Positions 12,290-23,085 of a stretch of DNA of 64,000 bases are shown in pieces. The stretch covers positions 62,001-126,000 of the forward strand of contig OX637806.1 of assembly GCA_951802425.1 (NCBI GenBank). Direction: 5' to 3'. How positions within the stretch are numbered: the stretch's first letter is position 1; each line of letters begins with the position of its first letter. Made by a program: the position numbers and the translations under genes. This DNA is from Clavaria fumosa (lineage: Eukaryota > Basidiomycota > Agaricomycetes > Agaricales > Clavariaceae). The notes under the pieces were generated by a model that saw only the letters and a list, made by a program, of their open reading frames with translations, ran no database searches and was not told the DNA's origin.

Positions 12290-12999
12290 TGTTATGACCC
12301 CATCCGCTTGCATAAGCATGATCCCCGCTCCGGACTCCAGGCTCCATACCAACTCTGATCTGCTCTGCTGTAACTCCGTGCGCTCTGCTCCACACCTTCA
12401 TTGGACTTTACTCCACTGGCCTTCAGACTGTTCGGACTTCATTCTAGAACCTTCTCCCTCCATCCTCATTCTGTTACCATTGAGAGCATACCCTTGACCC
12501 ATGGGAGTCGCTTTTTGTTGTTGTTTCTTTGTTCCATGAAAATTGCACAGGCACATGTGGTGAAACTCTCCTAGTAATTTGATATGTACATTGTTTCACA
12601 TTACTCCTATACTCTGTCCTTGCAGTATAAGTTTCCACCTGTATCTCCCTGCTCCTCAGTTCGAATATTAATGTCTCTTGATCCTAAAAACATCTCTGAG
12701 CTTTCATCCTCATCGTCCTCGACATTCTCCACATCATCCGACCAACTCCAACCAACTCTGCCGGACTCCGACCAACTTCGGAGTTTGACTTACATTCTGA
12801 CTCTCTCTCGGGTATTGTTTCTGTTTGATAAATAGGGACAAGTATATACGTGGTGGCACAACACATACGTTGAGGCCGCAGTCCCATTAGTCTCCTTCCT
12901 CTTGTTTACTTCTCCGTTTCTCTGACATCGGACTCCGATAAAATATCTCTGCTCCGCTCTGCTAACCCCTTTGCTACTAACCTTGTTAGGACCATGACA
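12290..12999 (+). repeat. 3' LTR of element C
   Basis: This 710-bp LTR starts TGTTATGACCCC and ends GGACCATGACA, collinear with the 725-bp LTRs of A. Most differences are CG to TG/CA. The TATAAG box (near 12628) and the AGTTCGAATAT start segment (near 12658) are retained. The next five bases are CCTTC; the matching copy is outside the window. Confidence 0.88.
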
Positions 13000-13596
13000 C
13001 CTTCTTATAATGTGGATTGATGCTTGAATGATGCATCAAGGTGTCTCAGCAATGTAGAGGCTACAAGGGAGACAGCAAGCAACACAGATGGGCAGAAGAG
13101 CACAATCACAACACAGGGCCTCCCTCAATATGAGGCTCTGGCTAATCTGGGTAACAGGCAATGTGGAGGTCAACAAAGCCACATACTTACAACAGGGTGG
13201 AGAAAGGAATGATGGGAAGACCTGTTAACAGGTGACCATGTCCAGGGATGTGGGACATGGTCCCAGGGGTGTACATATGAATTCATCATGTCATGTTAGA
13301 CACCTCTGTAATACAATGGGGCCAACCCCCACTCTGATTGCTCACATGACAGATAGCCACTGTGGAACAGTCACAAATGTCACATTTGTGACAGGACAGA
13401 CAATTCTACAGGTAACTGCAGCAAAACTTTACAGGTTACTTTACATGACATGTGGCTGACTGATTTTACAGCTGTTTGTGTGCCATGTATAGATGAAGGT
13501 TGCCTAACCAGAAATCCTACATACATCATCTTCAAGCCTTCCACAATACAGTATGGCTCTGCCGTCATCAGGAACAAGGCTGTGTCTGTCAATTTT
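13000..13596. other. Unassigned sequence right of element C
   Basis: I see no coherent reading frame or repeat structure here, only short low-complexity stretches (CAGG/ACAGG runs around 13390-13460). It is the unique-looking flank between the 3' LTR of C and the kinase pseudogene. Confidence 0.4.
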
Positions 13597-15720
13597 TCAT
13601 GAACTTAGCTGCTGCCAGACCTTCATTGTCGTGCGAGCAGTGGCTTTACGCTGTGAACGTCGTTGGGGCTGAATTGGAGACTCAGAGGTCTGCTGCAAAT
13701 GTAAGTTCTCCATTTGGCGAGGCAAGGCACGTTGCAAGATTTTATCTTGCAGCTTCTCATGTTGAGAATGCAGCTCCTCCTCGAAAAGTTGAATCAACTT
13801 GTCATAAGGCTTGGCTTCTGGTGAATTGTCAGAGTGATGTCCTCCTTTATCTCCAAAGACTGCCATCCGAAACTTGTCAGCGAATGGAACTAAGTCTTCA
13901 AAATACCAGGTGAAAATTGGGGCAAGGTTGTCGAGGAACAGGATGGACATAGATACCTGACCAGTCTTGCAGGTAGCTACTATAGGGTGGTCATTCGAGA
14001 CCCATTGCTCCAATACACCTGGGAATGCCAAGCAGAGTTGGCCTGGTGCCTCATAGAATACACAGATCCAAACGAAAACGAAAAAGAATGATTGTAAATC
14101 AAAAAGTGGGAGATGGCGGGTGTGCAGGTTTCTGTGTAATTTGATGGCCATAAATGGCAGCGTTCCCTGAAATAGCAATTGGTACCATTGTTTACACATC
14201 AAATACCAACAAGAAACATACAGTGTGATGGGCAGTGTCTAGAACCCCTGAAAGCGGGAGGTAGGAAGAGTAGTCGAAGTCAATGAGCAGGCCACAGGAA
14301 GTCATAGCAAGTGGAGAACTAGAAGGAGATAGCTTCAAGTCGGGGGTAAGTACTGGCATGGTGGCTGCACGGATAAGTGCTGATGGTCCACGATCTCTGG
14401 CATGTTTCGTTGAAGCAAGATTCAACACAGGCACAGTATCAGCAGGTTCAGGAGAAACGTCTTCAGTACATGCGGAGACACTGGAAGTAGAACCCAACTT
14501 GTGTGACGAGGGAATGAGAACAAATGAATCAGAAGCGGTGTCGGAGGGTGAGTCAGAGGAGACGCGAGCTAAAGATGATGATGGTCCGGACCCTTTCCTC
14601 ACGTTAACAAATGACCGATCGCTTTTGGTGGAAGTTAGGAGTGGTGGAAGCATAATAGGGTCGAGTAAAACGCTCAGTGATCCCAGGACAGGGGGAGATG
14701 ACAACGACGCAGTGCGAGAAAGCGCAGAAGGCCATTTAACTACTTGATTACGGGACTGTCTGCTGCTGCATTCTGTGGAAGTCGGGGAATCAGGCTTGGA
14801 CTCAGAGCCTTGACCCTGCTGGTCATTAGAAGAGGGTATACGGGATTGATCGCTTGCCAGCAAATGTTGAGATTGCAGTGGACGTTTGGATAGCATGTGC
14901 AAAAGCATAAAATGGCTGCCGACAGCATGGTTACTTGGAGGGATTTCCGATGGAATTTGGGCATCTTGGCATATCGTAATGTTTCGGACCCTGATGTCTC
15001 GATGGAGAACATTCTTGAGAACAAGCCCTTTATGAGCTATGAGAATTGAATTAGTGCATGAAACCTATAACTGGTCAAGGTGCATACTACGGATTGCATC
15101 TCTCAAGACCAAAAGCAGCTCTATCTTGTCCTTGAAGGTTGTGAGTGGGGAGGCGAATGGGAAAAGAAGGAGCCTTTGATGTTGCCGAGTTTCAGGCGGT
15201 GGCCCCTTTGACCAGCCTTGGCAGACGCATGCCGTTGAATTACATTGCCCGTCAATCTGAACGATTTCATGCTTGACACATATCGGAATGCCTTCAACAC
15301 CACGGACAGTATGGAGGATATCAACTTCCAGAGGCTTGCGTGATACATCTATCCAGCTATCCTTTATCGCATACGGTTTGCCATCCTTGCATGCCTGGAA
15401 GCAGACCGTCCCTCTGCCTCTGATTTGATCGCTGATGAACTCGGTGGATAGAATTTTGTACTGCTCTCCTTGAAGCTCTACGTATCAACATCCATCCACA
15501 GTTGTGATGGTTGGGTCGTATCCAAGGACAGAGGGCGGGCCGTGTGAGATACTGGCAATGATGCGGATGAAGAGCAACAGATGCTTGTTGATATCGAAGA
15601 TAGAAGAGTGGACAGCACCAGACCGGTCAAATACAGAGAGACCGGCTGCAGTGGACCCATATATTTGCCTGGAAGGCACCACCCCGCCTGCATCGACCTT
15701 ATCCAATTTTCCATGTCTTT
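13597..15720 (-). pseudogene. FunK1-type fungal protein kinase, probably broken
   Basis: Minus-strand segments match the fungus-specific FunK1 kinase family. Near 15690-15500 is the leader DRSG...FDINKH...LGYDPTI. Near 15480-15300 is the N-lobe with GRGTVCFQA and the lysine segment AIKDSW. Near 15010 is the catalytic loop LHRDIRVRN. Near 14280 is the metal-binding segment LLIDFDY. Near 14160-14060 is GTLPFMAIKL...LQSFFFVFVWIC, typical of the family's C-lobe. A plausible intron ends at about 14170 (TTTCAG). Stops and frame changes (for example just before the HRD segment) suggest decay, although introns could explain some. It follows a Crinkler-type NTPase fragment on the same strand. FunK1 kinases are expanded in mushroom-forming fungi; the substrate is unknown. 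Confidence 0.7.
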
Positions 15721-16900
15721 TGGATCTCGGGTGAGATATGTAATGCTTCCAGATGGTACCACAGGGTTCCCATTGGGGATATCAAAGACCTCAAGGGTTT
15801 CACCATTCAGCCGTGTCACAATTGAGGCCTCCTGACATGCCCATTCCGGTGTTATCCCATGAAACCAGAAAACTTGGTCCAACCGAGCGCCCTGTCAGAA
15901 GAGCTTTGTACAGGATAAGAGAACGGCCTCTTCGAATGCTTGACCCTTTGCACATTGCATGCGCACTCGAATATCATCATCAAGGGTAAGTCCTTCTTTT
16001 TCGAAATAGTGTAAGATGCTCATAAGAGCTATTGGCTCTTTGACAGTGACCTCTGGTCCTTCGCCCATGAAGCGAGCAATGCCATGCTCTACAAGGTCCC
16101 GACGGTCATCGTACCACATAGGATACTCTCCTCGGGTAATAAAGGTGTAAATTGAGTTCAAAAGTTCCTTCATCAATCCTTTCACTGGATGATAATCAGC
16201 TGAAAGCTAACTCAACGACTTCAAGAAGAGACGGACCTTGCGCAAGTTTCTCCCAAGGGAAAACCTGCACCTTGGGAGGCTGGACATCAGGTTCAGTCGC
16301 CAAAAACGTGTCGTCACCATTGATCAGGGTAAACTCGGTGTAAGCGTAGATGTAGGCATTAAGTAACCGATGAGGGGAACTTGGACATGCCATCATCCAT
16401 GCACTGCTCATCAGTTCCTCAAGATACCTGGCCGTAAATCGGTGGCTGCGCAATGTGGATTAGTTTTGACTCCAATACAATGAAAGTCACTTACCGACCA
16501 CGTAGCCACTCGAACATTCGAGCGAGAAGGGCAGTGCCAGATTGTGAAAGAAGGAAGGGTCATGGTAGATAATGGGTTATGTATGACTTCTGAGTATCCT
16601 GATTGGTGAAGTCACTGGTCATGCACACCACATCCCACATGTCCAGATCTTTCCCTACACCAGACGCCAAGACAGTTTTGAAAAGGCTTAAAGAAAACCC
16701 AGTGCCTGATACAATGAACCAAATAGACTCATCGAAAGTGGCATGGGACCACATGCAAATTATAGGGCGGAGGACAGGCCAAGGAATTTTAGCATTCGCA
16801 TCAGCAAAAGCACCCATATGCCTTTCACCAGCAACCTGAGCCTCATCCAGCACAACAAAGAAATCATCGCATTTAAGATGAACCACTTTCCACTGCACTG
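15690..16900 (-). pseudogene. Crinkler-type P-loop NTPase fragment, 5' truncated
   Basis: The reading starts at a Walker-B-like FFVVLDEAQVAGE (about 16870), followed by WFIVSGTGFS, a sensor-like segment, and WLRGRHRFTARYLEELMSS. The last is split by a canonical intron (GTAAGT..GCAG, about 16451-16494). Next come PHRLLNAYI and a segment like the start of a restriction-endonuclease-fold domain (GQAFEEAV, VFWFHGITPEWA, WCLPGKYMGP). The P-loop is missing. TGA stops occur near 16560 and near 15893, and the frame slips near 16197. The nuclease-like part stops where the FunK1 leader begins, so the two may be remains of one NTPase-kinase gene. The family assignment is from memory of basidiomycete Crinkler-like proteins. 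Confidence 0.6.
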
Positions 16901-17631
16901 ATTCTGGCTCAGAGAATCAGTCACTTCATGTCAAACACATATGATTCAGGAGAGGATAATGAATGAATGACAATGTGGCCTACAATGGGAACATGTTCTT
17001 GTTCACCTTCATTATGGTGGCCAATGTCACAGGTGTATGAGTTGTGTTGGTAGAGACCATGGGGAGGAGGGGTACAAATCCATACTTGGATCCCTGCTGG
17101 GATCCATGCTGGACCCAGGTGGGGACCTGGGCTGGGGCTGTGCTGCTGCTGTGGTGCCATCTGCATATGCAGTTGAGAAGGAGATAGGCAGTGGGTGGGG
17201 AAGGTCAAGCAGGTGGTGTGGTCAGATACAGAGGATATGCCAGCTATCAGATGACTAGTCATCTGACAGGACAATAGGGGGAACAGGTGCAGATCACTGG
17301 ACAGAATAGGAGTGGCCCAGCAGCAGAGGCCTGATAAGGTGGGAGAAGCGGTGTTCTGTTGCGATAAGGCCTCACCATATAAAATGTGGCCCCTGTCTGC
17401 ATTGCCATGACACCTCTGTCACAACAAAATGTTGGATGTCTCCATGTGAGGCTTCATTATTATTATATAGAGTTGAAGCTATCACTGGCAAGCACAAACA
17501 ACAATAGTATGTGCCAGGTTCCTGGCATGGCATTGATTATCCCAGATCATTGTGTACCAAGTCCCATTTGCTGCAGGTCTCAGGTAAGCATGGAAGACTG
17601 GATGGGAAGTGCTCAGCACTGTTGCACCTAA
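16901..17631. other. Unassigned sequence
   Basis: No supported gene is visible. Reading frames are short and of biased composition (CCTGGG, TGCTGCTG stretches). This may be the other side of the breakpoint that removed the 5' part of the NTPase gene. Confidence 0.35.
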
Positions 17632-17812
17632 AAGACTTGGGACCTGAGAAACCTGGGACACCTGCCTGAGACCCTGGGACACCTGAGACCTGGGACACCT
17701 GAGACCTGGGACACCTGAGACACCTGGGAGATCTGGGACCTGGTGTATATGGGACCTGGGGTACAGGAGACTTGGGATACCTGAGGCATGGCACCTGGGA
17801 GACCTGGTACTT
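17632..17812. repeat. Minisatellite of CACCTGGGAC / CACCTGAGAC units
   Basis: Imperfect tandem units built from ACCTGGGAC, ACCTGAGAC and GGACACCTG run through this stretch. The same unit family recurs at 59216-59350. The open frames across it (PRSQVSQV-type) are a product of the repeat, not a gene. Confidence 0.75.
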
Positions 17813-17826
17813 AGAATCTGAAATAT

Positions 17827-17973
17827 TGGACTTGGCAATGAAAATATTCATTTTTCCCTAATTCTGCAGTACTCTGGCTTGAAAATGGATTTTAGAGGAT
17901 ACACACACTACCTGTGGACATATGGGAAGGGTGTGGATTAGTTTAACAACCCACTCAACATCTCCATGACCTC
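17827..17973 (+). repeat. Old foldback (FB1-family) copy, left part
   Basis: This matches the inner arm of FB1 (22247-22397), including CTGCAGTACTCTGGCTT and ACCTGTGGACATATGGG. It breaks at the TSD ACCTC and resumes at 38023 on the other side of element A, so A inserted into this copy. Confidence 0.8.
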
Positions 17974-18698
17974 TGTTACGACCCCATCCGCTTGCATAAG
18001 CACTATCCCCGCCCCGGACTCCGAGCTCCATACCAACTCCGATCCGCTCCGCCGTAACTCCGTACGCCCCGCTCCGCACCTTCATCGGACTTTACTCCGC
18101 CGACCTTCGGACCATTCGGACTTCGTTCTAGAACCTTCTCCCTCCATCCCCTCATTCTGTTCACTACTGAGAGGATACCCTTGACCCATGGGAGTCGCTT
18201 TTGTTGTTGTTTCTTTGTTCCAAGAAAATTGCACAGGCACAAGTGGTGAAACTCTCCTAGTAATTTGATAAGTACATTGTTTCACATTACTCCTATACTC
18301 TGTCCTTGCAGTATAAGTTTCCACCTGTATCTCCCTGCTCCTCAGTTCGAATATTAATGTCTCTTGATCCTAAAAACATCTCTGAGCTTTCGTCCTCATC
18401 GTCCTCGACGTTCTCCACGTCATCCGATCAACTCCGACCAACTCTGACGGACTCTGATCAACTTCGGAGTTTTGACTTGTGTTCTGATCCTCCCTTAGGT
18501 ATTGTTCTTGTTTGATAAATAGGGACACGTATATACGCGGTGGCACAACACATACGTTGAGGCCGCAGTCCCATAAATCTCTCTTCCTCGTGTTTACTTC
18601 TCCGTTTCTCTGATATCGGACTCCGACCGGACTCCGATAGAATATCTCCGCTCCGCTCCGCTAACCCCTTCGCCGCTAACCTTGTTAGGACCGTGACA
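17974..18698 (+). repeat. 5' LTR of element A
   Basis: This 725-bp LTR starts TGTTACGACCCC and ends GGACCGTGACA. U3 ends at the predicted RNA start at 18344. It is collinear without length change with the 3' LTR at 37293-38017. Confidence 0.93.
18312..18354 (+). promoter_or_regulatory. TATA box and predicted RNA start of element A
   Basis: TATAAG at 18312-18317 lies 32 bp before AGTTCGAATAT at 18344-18354. That 11-mer is exactly complementary to the sequence right after the LTR (18701-18711), which fits an RNA 5' end at 18344 that primes its own reverse transcription. Confidence 0.7.
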
Positions 18699-18700
18699 GT

Positions 18701-18711
18701 ATATTCGAACT
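18701..18711 (+). other. Primer binding site of element A (self-priming type)
   Basis: ATATTCGAACT begins two bases after the 5' LTR and is the reverse complement of AGTTCGAATAT at 18344-18354. No tRNA 3'-end complement (TGG...) is seen here. Tf1/sushi elements are known to prime this way. Confidence 0.75.
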
Positions 18712-18738
18712 TCAAACCTCATATATACAAACTTAACA

Positions 18739-19914
18739 ATGCCTACTACACGTTCCGGTGCTCGACCTCCACCTCCTGTTGCCGACGACGTCGACATTCC
18801 AGAACCGGCTGACAATACTCTGACTCCGAGTGTGTCCGGACCTCCGGACCACGATGAAGAGTCAGATCCCGCAGTCACTGACAACGACGACGAGCTAAAT
18901 GAACCTCTGACACCTCGAGCAGAGCGTGAACCAACTCCGGCACGCCTTCTTCAGCAAATTATCAACGCCAACAAGCGCCCGGATATGGTAAAACCACGCG
19001 ACCCCGACACATTCGATGGCTCGGATGCTAAGAAGTTGAAAAGCTTCCTGGTCCAATGCCAGTTAAACTTCCTTGATCGCCCAAGAGCGTTCAAGTCTGA
19101 TTCTCATAAGGTACGCTATGTCCTTTCCTTTCTCCAAGGCTTCGCCTTGGAATGGTTCGAACCAATGATCCTGGATGGTGAAGACCATCCGGTTCTTTCG
19201 AACTATAAGATGTTCGTTGCTCAACTTACAGAGAACTTTGGTCCTTACAACGCGATCCGCGAGGCGGAGTTCGAACTCGAACGCCTCCGGATGCGCGAGG
19301 ACCAGAAGTTGACAAAATATACCATTTTGTTCAACAGATTCGCGTCCATTGTCCATTGGGACGAGTACGCGTTGCAGCGGCAGTTCTACAAAGGACTTGC
19401 TAGCCGCATCAAAGACGAACTGGCCCGCGTTAACCGCGCGGACACGCTCCGCAGACTCCGTGAGCAAGCCAGTGCGATCGATGGCCGTTATTGGGCTCGT
19501 CAGCAGGAGATCTCTCGGGACTCCGTTAAAGCTCCGACGCCTAACAACACCATAAAAAAGGAGACTTTGGATACTCCCAAGTCCCCAAGCACTTCCGGCG
19601 CTAATACCAAGTCCGAGAAACCCTCGGATAAGCGTCCGGTGAACTCCGGTTCGACTTCTGGGAACTCTGTTCCAAAGGTCGCTGAGGGCTCCGCTAACTC
19701 TGGTAGCTCCAGCAACACAAAGAAGGCCCATCTGGGTCAGGATGGAAAACTGACTCCAGAGGAACGCCAATGGCGTTTCGATAATAATCTGTGCCTCTTC
19801 TGTGGAATAGCGGGCCACAAAGCCAACGAGTGTCGTAAGCGGACCTCACGGGCCAGTGCCAGCGCTGCACAAATCACCTCCGAGGGAGATGACTCCATGC
19901 CAAAAAAAGATTGA
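18739..19914 (+). CDS. gag: Gag polyprotein of element A
   Basis: This is an intact 391-codon frame and the first ATG after the primer site. The N-terminal third is acidic and Pro-rich. The capsid region (about residues 90-250) has the retrotransposon Gag pattern, including PDTFDG, KLKSFLVQCQLNF and ALEWFEP. A Ser/Pro/Lys-rich linker follows, then a CCHC zinc knuckle near residues 350-365 (CLFCGIAGHKANEC). It would form the particle shell and bind RNA. The stop lies 4-6 nt after an A7 run that allows a -1 shift into protease. No break is seen, unlike the pol of the same element. Confidence 0.9.
   Translation: MPTTRSGARPPPPVADDVDIPEPADNTLTPSVSGPPDHDEESDPAVTDNDDELNEPLTPRAEREPTPARLLQQIINANKRPDMVKPRDPDTFDGSDAKKLKSFLVQCQLNFLDRPRAFKSDSHKVRYVLSFLQGFALEWFEPMILDGEDHPVLSNYKMFVAQLTENFGPYNAIREAEFELERLRMREDQKLTKYTILFNRFASIVHWDEYALQRQFYKGLASRIKDELARVNRADTLRRLREQASAIDGRYWARQQEISRDSVKAPTPNNTIKKETLDTPKSPSTSGANTKSEKPSDKRPVNSGSTSGNSVPKVAEGSANSGSSSNTKKAHLGQDGKLTPEERQWRFDNNLCLFCGIAGHKANECRKRTSRASASAAQITSEGDDSMPKKD
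19902..19908 (+). other. Slippery heptamer for -1 frameshift between gag and pol of A
   Basis: In the gag frame the seven A read A_AAA_AAA, followed by GAT TGA. After slipping back one base the frame reads AGA TTG AGC and runs into the protease (DSGAELC). This is a textbook arrangement for -1 programmed frameshifting; a downstream stimulatory RNA structure was not assessed. Confidence 0.65.
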
Positions 19915-20213
19915 GCAGCCCAGAGAGCATAGTACGACTCTCCGGCTGCTCCGACTCCGATCGTACGGAACCGATACTCAATACCCTTTCCTTTCATCGT
20001 TCTCTTTCCCTTCTTGCCTCCTCTCCTTCTATTTCGTCTCCGTTCAAAGCTATGATAGACTCCGGCGCTGAACTTTGTTTCATTGACGCCAAATTTGCTT
20101 CTCGCTTCCGTCTTCCGAAAACTCTGGTGACCCCTCAGGAGGTCGTTTTTATTAACGGGACCACCTCCGTATGGGTTACCGAAGCGGTCTGGTTATCCAT
20201 TCGCAGTAGTACT
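19909..20213 (+). pseudogene. pol: Pol of element A, 5' piece: protease, cut by FB1
   Basis: This is the -1 frame after gag. It holds the aspartic protease motif MIDSGAELCFID (about 20053-20088) and stops at TGA inside the FB1 insertion. The frame continues exactly at 32018 on the far side of FB1, with one copy of the duplicated target, so the insertion alone explains the break. Confidence 0.88.
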
Positions 20214-20344
20214 GAATGAAATAATTAACTAGACACAGCAGTTAGGTATAATTCATAGTGTACTCTTTGCAGCTACAGCTGGACAAGGAATCCTTATGGT
20301 CAGTCAACTTGTCAAGTTAACTTGTCAAAGGTAGTACATGGGGG

Positions 20345-21910
20345 ACTAGTAGACTAGATACAGCTGACAGCTGTGGATCTAGTGGACTAGTTACAGCTAC
20401 TAGGTGTGGACCTGGTGGACTAGTTGCAGGTGCTAGCTATGGTTCTAGTGAACTGGTTACAGGTGCTAGCTGTGGGTCCAGTGGACTAGTTACAGCTACC
20501 AGTTGTGGATCTAGTGGACTAGGTGCAGCAAGTAGGTGTAGGTCTAGTGGACTAGTTGCAGCTATTAGCTGTAGATGTAGTGAACTAGTTACAGCTAGTA
20601 GCTGTGGGCTTAGTGGACTAGTTGCAGCTACTAGCTGTGGGCCTAGTGGACTAGATGCAGCTAGTAGCTGTGGGCCTAGTGGACTAGTTGCAGCTAGTAG
20701 CTGTGGGCCTAGTGGACTAGTTGCAGCTACTAGCTGTGGGCCTAGTGGACTAGATGCAGCTAGTAGCTGTGGGCCTAGTGGACTAGTTGCAGCTAGTAGC
20801 TGTGGGCCTAGTGGACTAGTTGCAGCTACTAGCTGTGGGCCTAGTGGACTAGTTGCAGCTACTAGCTGTAGATCTAGTGAACTAGTTACAGCTATTAGTT
20901 GTAGATGTAGTGAACTAGTTGCAGCTAGTAGGTGTAGGTCTAGTGGACTAGTTGCAGCTATTAGCTGTAGATGTAGTGAACTAGTTACAGCTAGTAGCTG
21001 TGGGCCTAGTGGACTAGTTGCAGCTACTAGCTGTAGATCTAGTGAACTAGTTACAGCTATTAGTTGTAGATGTAGTGAACTAGTTGCAGCTAGTAGGTGT
21101 AGGTCTAGTGGACTAGTTGCAGCTATTAGCTGTAGATGTAGTGAACTAGTTACAGCTAGTAGCTGTGGGCCTAGTGGACTAGTTGCAGCTACTAGCTGTG
21201 GGCCTAGTGGACTAGTTGCAGCTACTAGCTGTAGATGTAGTGAACTAGTTACAGCTAGTAGGTGTAGATGTAGTGAACTAGTTGCAGCTAGTAGGTGTAG
21301 ATGTAGTGAACTAGTTGCAGCTATTAGCTGTAGATGTAGTGAACTAGTTACAGCTAGTAGCTGTGGGCCTAGTGAACTAGTTACAGCTAGTAGCTGTGGG
21401 CCTAGTGGACTAGTTGCAGCTACTAGCTGTGGGCCTAGTGGACTAGTTGCAGCTACTAGCTGTAGATCTAGTGAACTAGTTACAGCTATTAGTTGTAGAT
21501 GTAGTGAACTAGTTGCAGCTAGTAGGTGTAGGTCTAGTAGACTAGTTGCAGCTAGTAGTTGTGGACCTAGTGGACTAGTTGCAGCTACTAGCTGTGGGTC
21601 TAGTCAATTACTAGTTGTAGATCTGGTGAATTAGTTACAGCTACTAGCTGTGGATCTAGTGGACTAGTTGCAGCTAGTTGCTGTAGATCTAGTGAACTAG
21701 TTACAGCTATTAGTTGTAGATGTAGTGAACTAGTTGCAGCTAGTAGCTGTGGACCTAGTGGACTAGTTGCGGCTACTAGCTGTGGGTCTAGTCAATTACT
21801 AGTTGTAGATCTGGTGAATTAGTTACAGCTACTAGCTGTGGATCTAGTGGACTAGTTGCAGCTAGTTGCTGTGGGTCTGGTAGACTAGTTACAGCTATTA
21901 GCTGTGGATC
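20345..21910 (+). repeat. 33-bp satellite array, left arm of FB1
   Basis: Roughly 47 imperfect units of about 33 bp contain GGACTAGTTGCAGCTA and CTAGCTGTGGGCCTAG variants. Each unit is rich in CTAG and AGCT and partly self-complementary. The inverted counterpart is at 30565-31870. They could be repeated binding sites for a transposase supplied in trans. Confidence 0.85.
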
Positions 21911-22392
21911 TAGTCATTCAATGATGTAGATTCCTTGCAATAAACTATTGTAATTACAATAGGTGGCCATTGCGAGAATGACTGAACAAACAATGGCAAA
22001 CAAAATATGCTAAAAATAAAAACAAAACTCGAAATTGAGCAGCCTGTGCCTGGTCCCTCAGGTACAGGTGACCAATCAAGCATAGCTGCTTTTGGTAAGC
22101 TGCTATGACTGTGGGAAAATTTTTGCATGGCTTGCAAAATATGACTTTTTATACACCAAAAAATTGGCAAAAATCAGGAGATTCCAGATCCGGACACCCC
22201 ACATTTGTATCTGCCTTGGTTCAGTGTCAATTTGCAAAATACACAGAAAATATTCATTTTTCTACAGTTCTGCAGTACTCTGGCTTAAAAATGGATAGGA
22301 GAGGATACACACACCTACACACACTACACTACCTGTGGACATATGGGGAGGGTGTGGATTAGTTTAACAACTCACCCACCATCTCTGTCACC

Positions 22393-23085
22393 TCCCTGGA
22401 ATCCATTACTAGGAATTAGGGTGTTATTGGCCTGGGAGCATGGCTATTTGTTATATTGCAAATTCCAGCCGTCAGACTACACCTTATGACATCCAATACA
22501 ATCATACAAAAGCCCATAATATTTGGTGCAGAATTACAGATTCCCCATGTCTATTTTCCCACAATTCTCAAAATCTCTCCCCAGACAGTCCCCTTTGTCA
22601 AATCACATATTCCTGTTGTCTGATAGCTGACAAGGTATGCATGAATACATGTTCAAAGTTTGGTGAAGTTAGGCCAAGTTCTCAAGAAGATAGCTTAGAA
22701 TGAGTCTTTTGGAGGACCATCAAGGTCTTCCTTATCCTTGCCTTCATCTTTGCTCTCACTTTAGACTGTCCTCTAAAAGACACATTCTGGGCTATCTTCC
22801 TGAGAACTTGGCCTAACTTCACCAAACTTTGAACATGTATTCATGCATACCTTGTCAGCTATCAGACAACAGGAATATGTGATTTGACAAAGGGGACTGT
22901 CTGGGGAGAGATTTTGAGAATTTTGGGAAAATAGACATGGGGAATCTGTAATTCTGCACCAAATATTATGGGCTTTTGTATGATTGTATTGGATGTCATA
23001 AGGTGTAGTCTGACGGCTGGAATTTGCAATATAACAAATAGCCATGCTCCCAGGCCAATAACACCCTAATTCCTAGTAATGGATT
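22393..23085. repeat. Inner arms and centre of the FB1 palindrome
   Basis: CCTCCCTGGAATCCATTACT at about 22391-22410 pairs with CCTAGTAATGGATT at 23072-23085, which continues as CCAGGGAGG at 30080. The arms stay highly alike to a centre near 22735-22765. Element B is inserted in the right arm after 23085. Confidence 0.85.

Larger units (their letters stand above)
7292..12999 (+). mobile_element. Gypsy element C (decayed relative of A, 5' part cut off by D)
   Basis: From the protease-RT linker to the 3' LTR this is collinear with element A (32204-38017), including the opposite-strand accessory gene and the 3' LTR. Differences from A are largely CG-to-TG or CG-to-CA transitions. The 5' LTR, gag and protease would lie on the far side of the D insertion, outside the window. 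The polypurine tract AGAGGGGGATAC sits directly before the 3' LTR. Confidence 0.88.

Noticed and set aside
20345..21910. Regular 33-bp repeats resembling a CRISPR array
   Set aside because: The units are contiguous tandem repeats without unique spacers, lie in inverted pairs in a eukaryotic transposon, and no cas-like gene is present.
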